This document shows positions 60,105-64,000 of a stretch of DNA of 64,000 nt, in pieces. This DNA is from Achromobacter sp. Bel (GTDB taxonomy: Bacteria > Pseudomonadota > Gammaproteobacteria > Burkholderiales > Burkholderiaceae_B). How positions within the stretch are numbered: position 1 is the first letter of the stretch; every line of letters begins with the position of its first letter. The DNA lies in contig NZ_JABBJN010000026.1 in assembly GCF_012928505.1 (NCBI RefSeq), positions 28,502 to 92,501 on the forward strand, given 5' to 3'. The notes beneath the pieces were generated by a model. That model made no database searches and was not told the DNA's origin. It was given only the letters and a program-made list of their open reading frames with translations. The translations under genes were made by a program, and so were the position numbers.

Positions 60105-60904
60105 CGCTGCCCAACCACGAAGTCTATGCCCTGCGCTACGCCACCGTCGCGCGCCGCCGCGGCCAGAATTTCATTACCCCGCCAGACCCGCACGACGGCC
60201 CCATGCCAATGGACTATTTCGTCTGGGTCATCCGGCACGGCGCGCGCGTCTGGCTGGTCGACACCGGCTTCAACGAATCGGCCGCCCGCGCACGCGGCCG
60301 CGAATTCCTGCGCTGCCCCATCGACGCATTGAAGACGCTGGGCATCGCCCCCGACGACATCCAGGACGTGATCGTCACGCACCTGCACTACGACCACGCC
60401 GGCAATCTGCGCAAGCTGCCGCGCGCGCGGCTGCACTTGCAGGAAAGCGAACTGCACTACGCCTGCGGCTGCAACATGCGCTTCGACATGCTGCGCCACG
60501 CCTACGCGGTGGAAGACGTGCTCGACGTGGTGCGCGGGGTCTATGACAAGCGGGTGGACTTCTACCATGGCCACGACGAGCTCGCGCCAGGCCTGCAATT
60601 GCTGCACATCGGCGGCCATACGCAAGGCCTGCAGGCGGTGCGTGTGCATACGGCGCGCGGGTGGATCGTGCTGGCGTCCGACGCCAGCCACTACTACGAC
60701 AACATGGGATTGGACGCCCCGTTCCCGATCGTGCTGAACGTGGCCGACATGCTGGCGGGCTACGAAACGCTGCTCAAGCACGCAGAGTCGCCGGACCATA
60801 TCGTGCCGGGCCACGACCCACTGGTCCGAAGCCGGTATCCGGCGTTCCGGGACGGCGACACGGAAGTGGTGGCGCTGCACCTTCCCGTCGCCGACGGCCC
60901 TTAG
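60101..60904 (+). CDS. Metallo-beta-lactamase-fold lactonase-like hydrolase
   Basis: 267 residues; its ATG overlaps the hydrolase stop (ATGA). The metal motif THLHYDHAGN (HxHxDH) is near 92-101, with further ligands in LLHIGGHTQGLQAV near 168, DASHYYDNMG (Asp) near 193 and VPGHDPLV near 235. MDYFVWVIRHGARVWLVDTGFNE at the N-terminus matches the N-acyl-homoserine-lactone hydrolase group. Given the catabolic operon, a lactone intermediate is a better guess than a quorum-sensing signal. Confidence 0.88.
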   Translation: MTLPNHEVYALRYATVARRRGQNFITPPDPHDGPMPMDYFVWVIRHGARVWLVDTGFNESAARARGREFLRCPIDALKTLGIAPDDIQDVIVTHLHYDHAGNLRKLPRARLHLQESELHYACGCNMRFDMLRHAYAVEDVLDVVRGVYDKRVDFYHGHDELAPGLQLLHIGGHTQGLQAVRVHTARGWIVLASDASHYYDNMGLDAPFPIVLNVADMLAGYETLLKHAESPDHIVPGHDPLVRSRYPAFRDGDTEVVALHLPVADGP

Positions 60905-60908
60905 CCGC

Positions 60909-61358
60909 CTATAGCGAATAGCGGTAGTTGCAGTTCAGCGTGGCCTTGAGCGGGGCGTCTGTCTGCACGCCGCCCGCCGAACGAGGCCGGGGCCCGGCCA
61001 GCTTGGCCCGGAAGGTACCCGCGATATCGCCGTTGGCCTGCTTGGCCACCGCCACGCTGGACGGCAAGGCATAGAGCGTCAGCGCGCCCCCGGGGAATGG
61101 GGCGAGCAGCGTGAACACCGATTGCGGAAAATCCTCCACCACAAGACTGTTGGCGTGGGTGTCGGAGTTGAAGTTCAGGTCCGCGTCGAAATAGCTCAGC
61201 GTGATGTTCAGCTCTTCCGACGACGGCGACGGGACGACGCCCTTCAACGCCACCTTGCCGCTTTCCGATGCGCAGGACAGTTCGGCCGGGGCGGACCCGG
61301 CCTGGGCGGCGCCCATGAATAGCATGCAAGACAGGAACCAGGCGGCGCGTGCGGTCAT
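60909..61358 (-). CDS. Small secreted protein of unknown function
   Basis: 149 residues from the ATG at 61358, chosen because it starts a signal peptide (MTARAAWFLSCMLFMGAAQA). I do not recognise the mature part. It has two cysteines far apart (LSCASE near 29 and LNCNYRY near the end) that could form a disulfide, and alternating hydrophobic and polar stretches that suggest a beta-sandwich of periplasmic type. It converges on the lactonase gene with a 4-base gap and is 88 bases from the GDPD gene on the same strand. Confidence 0.6.
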   Translation of the reverse strand: MTARAAWFLSCMLFMGAAQAGSAPAELSCASESGKVALKGVVPSPSSEELNITLSYFDADLNFNSDTHANSLVVEDFPQSVFTLLAPFPGGALTLYALPSSVAVAKQANGDIAGTFRAKLAGPRPRSAGGVQTDAPLKATLNCNYRYSL

Positions 61359-61446
61359 GGACGTTTCCTTGCGAGAGGTCGGCAAAAGAGAGACGCCAAG
61401 TGTAGGCGGAAATCCGCGCGGCAATGCGACCGGTGGCCCAGGCGCG

Positions 61447-62343
61447 TTACCCGCCCATCGTCCGGCAAAACGCCTGCGCGTCACCGTCGATGATCACGCC
61501 CGACGGCAGATAGCCTTCCCGCTGGCGGGTCGCACGCAGTTGCTGCGCCAGCGCGGCATCGCCGCCGACCGCGTAGACGAATACCCTAACCGATTCCAAT
61601 GCCGCGTCACGCAGCAACTGGGGGTTGGCGGCTAGCGTCATGGCATCCACATGCACGCCCACCGGCGCGCCCACGGTTTTCGCCAGATTGCCCAGCCACG
61701 GGCGGGTCAACTTGGGCGCCGTGGCGCGCTGCGACACGTACTTGCCCAAGGGGTTGGCGCCGAGCGATTCGGCATTCCGGGGGTCAAAGACGATCAGGCC
61801 CAGATAGCCCTGGCGGTCGGTGCCGCGCACGCAGCGCAACGCTTCCGGAAAGGCCGACGTGATCATCCAATTGCCGTGCGGCAGCGATTGCTTCATGCCG
61901 GCGACCAGCTGGCTGACCGGCGCGCAGTCGCGGTAGACGACCTTCAGTTCGGCGTTGAACGTCTTGGCGGGTTGCGCGGCCGCCACCTTCAGGGCGTCGT
62001 CCAGAAACGGCGGCGGCGATCCACCCCCCTTCCCCGTCAGCGTGGCGCCACGCCAATCCGCGCTGCTCAACTGGAGCACGGCCTTGCGCCCGACCCCGCC
62101 CACCGTCCTGCCCGTAAGCAGGTCGTGATGCAGCACCCAGCGGCCGTCCTGCAAGCGCTGCATGTCGATCTCGACGCCGTCCCAGCCGCCCGCATACGCG
62201 GCGCTGATCGACGCCAGGGAATTTTCCGGCAACGTCGGTGCGCCGCGATGCGCGTGCACCTGCATGCCCAGGCAGGCGGCACTGGCGCCGGACCAGGGCA
62301 ACGCCGCCGCAAGCGCCATCGCTATCCAACGCTTAATCCGCAT
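61447..62343 (-). CDS. Glycerophosphodiester phosphodiesterase, periplasmic
   Basis: 298 residues. From the ATG at 62343 a signal peptide (RIKRWIAMALAAALPWSGASA) precedes the GDPD domain. VHAHRGAPTLPENSLASI near 31-48 holds the catalytic His and the PEN motif, GVEIDMQRLQDGRWVLHHD near 58-76 the metal-binding Glu and Asp and second His. It should release an alcohol from glycerophosphodiesters. The start overlaps the end of the membrane-protein gene by 11 bases, so the two are coupled. Confidence 0.88.
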   Translation of the reverse strand: MRIKRWIAMALAAALPWSGASAACLGMQVHAHRGAPTLPENSLASISAAYAGGWDGVEIDMQRLQDGRWVLHHDLLTGRTVGGVGRKAVLQLSSADWRGATLTGKGGGSPPPFLDDALKVAAAQPAKTFNAELKVVYRDCAPVSQLVAGMKQSLPHGNWMITSAFPEALRCVRGTDRQGYLGLIVFDPRNAESLGANPLGKYVSQRATAPKLTRPWLGNLAKTVGAPVGVHVDAMTLAANPQLLRDAALESVRVFVYAVGGDAALAQQLRATRQREGYLPSGVIIDGDAQAFCRTMGG

Positions 62344-63937
62344 CGCCGTGGTATCCATACTTGATGCCGCCCAGCACGCGCGTGCGCACCGCTTCGTTAA
62401 AGGGATAGGTGTAGGCCTGCCCCACCACCACCACGTGCGCAATGTTGGCGAGCACGCGGCGGCGCAGCGCCTGGCCGACCGATTCATCATCGCGGCCGGA
62501 TTCGGTGCGCGACATCTGCTGGAACAGCTCGCTCTGGGTCACGCCGTTCTGCATGAAGGAAAACGCCGTCCAGACGCACGCCAGCGTCAGCACCAGCGCC
62601 AGGCCTGCCGCGCGCGTCGCGGTGCGGCCCGGCACCTGCCCGGCGGGCGTGCGCAGCCACACGACCAGCTTGGCGATCAGATACAACAGCTTGGCGAAGT
62701 GGCCCACCGCACCCAGCAGGGAAAACAGCAGCGCCACCGGCGGCACAATCGCCGCCCGGGCGGCATCCTGGCCCAGCTTGTAGTGCTGGCCGCCCCGTCC
62801 GAAGTCTTCGTTCCTGGCGGAGAAGCGCGGCATGGCCTCGTCCACGGCGCGGTCCAGCATGCCGTCGTACAACCGCTTGAAGCTGGCCGCGTCGGTGTAG
62901 TTGGATGCCACGCTCATGCTGGCCGGCACCATCAGGGTCTGCCGCAACAGCTTCTGCACGCCGGGACGCGCCACGAAGTCTTCATACGACAGGCCCGGCG
63001 GAATCGCATCGCCTTCCACGTGGACAGTGCGGCTGCGCATGGTCTTCCAGTACTGCTGCGCGACCGCCTCGTTGAACGTTGCACGGTCATGAGGCCGCCA
63101 GTCGCCCGGTACGGGAATGCGCTTGCGCACGTCCTGCACCACGCGGCCCTGATAGCGCGCGGGCACGTTCTCGGGCGTCCAGCCGCGCCGGGACAGATTC
63201 CTGCGATAGTCGCTCCAGGCGCGGTCCTGCTCGCGCGCCAGGCCGATGTCGTTCGCGACCGGCACGCCGGCATACTGCTTCCAGCGGTCGGCGACGGACT
63301 GCATCACGCTGGTGTAGACCTGGTGATAGCCGCGGATGCCGGGCGCGGTCATGCGCACGTCGCGGCCGTCGAAGGTGAAGGTCTTCATCTGGCGTTGCAG
63401 ATCGGTGCGGATCACCTGGCGCTTCTTGGGTTCGACCTTCTCGTCCAGGTTGTCGATATTGGACAGCAGCACCTGGAACACGGCCAGGAATGCCTTGCCC
63501 TCGGGCCGCGCATAGACCTCGTCGTCGACCAGCCCGTCCAGATGCAGGTCACCCTGCACCAGCGACCGCTGCAGCAAGCCGGCATTGGCGGCGATACGGC
63601 GGAAATCGCCGTCGCGGCTATCCACCAGCACGTTCACCAGCCCCTTGATGGCGCTGAACACCACCAGCGCGGTCACGACGCAGGCGACGCCGATCTTCAA
63701 GTACGACGGCTTTCCGCCGGTGCGCAGGCGCCGGGTCAGCAGCAATTGCAGCACCACCAGCGCGGCGGCAATGCCGGACAGCGTGCGGCCGAAGAACTCC
63801 AGTTCTTCGATGTCGTGCGGCGTGGCGCGGCTGCCCACCACGTCCAGCAGGCGCGCATTGAATCCCAGCTCGAAGCTGAGATAGACGACCGTCAGGACGA
63901 TCAGGAAAAGAAGTTGGCGAATCTGGGCTTGCCGCAC
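62333..63937 (-). CDS. Membrane protein of unknown function
   Basis: 534 residues, GTG start one base after an upstream stop. I recognise no family. Three hydrophobic segments lie near the N-terminus (LLFLIVLTVVYLSFELGF, GIAAALVVLQLLL, IGVACVVTALVVFSAIKGLV). A soluble part of about 270 residues follows (roughly 95-370), rich in Arg, Asp and Tyr. Two or more further membrane segments end the protein (VALLFSLLGAVGHFAKLLYLI, AAGLALVLTLACVWTAF). The N-terminal helices and large domain resemble a sensor or envelope-remodelling protein. It is coupled to the GDPD gene. Confidence 0.7.
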   Translation of the reverse strand: MRQAQIRQLLFLIVLTVVYLSFELGFNARLLDVVGSRATPHDIEELEFFGRTLSGIAAALVVLQLLLTRRLRTGGKPSYLKIGVACVVTALVVFSAIKGLVNVLVDSRDGDFRRIAANAGLLQRSLVQGDLHLDGLVDDEVYARPEGKAFLAVFQVLLSNIDNLDEKVEPKKRQVIRTDLQRQMKTFTFDGRDVRMTAPGIRGYHQVYTSVMQSVADRWKQYAGVPVANDIGLAREQDRAWSDYRRNLSRRGWTPENVPARYQGRVVQDVRKRIPVPGDWRPHDRATFNEAVAQQYWKTMRSRTVHVEGDAIPPGLSYEDFVARPGVQKLLRQTLMVPASMSVASNYTDAASFKRLYDGMLDRAVDEAMPRFSARNEDFGRGGQHYKLGQDAARAAIVPPVALLFSLLGAVGHFAKLLYLIAKLVVWLRTPAGQVPGRTATRAAGLALVLTLACVWTAFSFMQNGVTQSELFQQMSRTESGRDDESVGQALRRRVLANIAHVVVVGQAYTYPFNEAVRTRVLGGIKYGYHGDAD

Positions 63938-63938
63938 G

Positions 63939-64000
63939 TCAGTCCCTCAGATCAAGACGGGTCGAGGTGATTTCCTCGTCGGGCAGGTCCAGCTTGGCCG
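63939..64000 (-). CDS. 3' end of a gene entering from the right
   Basis: The last 20 codons read AKLDLPDEEITSTRLDLRD before a TGA at 63941-63939. Only one base separates this stop from the GTG start of the membrane-protein gene, which suggests one operon. The product cannot be named. Confidence 0.5.
   Translation of the reverse strand, partial: AKLDLPDEEITSTRLDLRD

Noticed and set aside
60101..60904. Quorum-quenching lactonase
   Set aside because: The metal motifs match the acyl-homoserine-lactonase group, but its coupling to a catabolic operon and the absence of signalling genes make a pathway lactone more likely.

Overview
The window is GC-rich, densely packed bacterial chromosome. It carries three Bug/TctC-type tripartite solute-binding proteins, many LysR, GntR and Lrp regulators, and several LIV-type ABC transporters. 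That mixture is typical of Betaproteobacteria of the Alcaligenaceae (Achromobacter/Bordetella type); this assignment is inference from gene content. I see no rRNA, tRNA, insertion sequence, prophage or CRISPR. The whole window reads as an accessory catabolic region: self-contained uptake-plus-degradation operons, each with its own regulator.

Layout. (1) 1-3920: end of a LysR gene, a Bug receptor, an Lrp regulator divergent from a LysE exporter, and a DMT exporter. (2) 3932-15861, minus strand: a long operon with an aldehyde dehydrogenase, a GMC alcohol oxidase/dehydrogenase, a LIV-type binding protein, LivH, a fused LivM-LivG, LivF, a class III CoA-transferase and an HMG-CoA lyase. A hydroxypyruvate-isomerase-like gene and a second Bug gene follow, and a divergent LysR sits upstream. 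Read in order, the enzymes form an alcohol to aldehyde to acid to acyl-CoA to lyase route. Mevalonate, oxidised through mevaldate and 3-hydroxy-3-methylglutarate to HMG-CoA, fits every step. (3) 16962-23984, minus strand: a second LIV-type binding protein without its own permease, E2 acyltransferase, GntR, two SDRs and a fused E1 alpha-beta 2-oxo-acid/acetoin dehydrogenase, with a 20-bp palindrome in front. (4) 24198-27021: a ZnuD-like TonB receptor with a histidine-rich loop and a Zur-like box, then a PhnB/VOC protein. (5) 27063-34926, minus strand: a PotABCD-like importer, two metal-dependent amidohydrolases and a CobW/COG0523 GTPase.

(6) 35183-41565: a tandem duplication of a DUF2817 zinc-hydrolase gene translationally coupled to an MHS-family symporter, then a divergent LysR. 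(7) 41684-48476: the tetronate (L-threonate/D-erythronate) pathway with ltnD, denD, otnI, otnK, otnC and an ACS-family transporter, next to a GntR gene. (8) 48712-60904: two divergent operons around an operator-rich spacer. Leftward are a PcaC-like decarboxylase, a hydroxyisobutyrate-type dehydrogenase, a Bug receptor, an amidohydrolase and an MFS carrier. Rightward are a complete LIV-type ABC transporter, GntR, an alpha/beta hydrolase and a metallo-beta-lactamase-fold lactonase-like enzyme. The substrate is not evident. (9) 60909-64000: a small secreted protein, a glycerophosphodiester phosphodiesterase and an unrecognised membrane protein.

Coordinates of starts were chosen from alignment to family N-termini, ribosome-binding sites and overlaps. 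Functions rest on motif recognition by eye; no database search was run.
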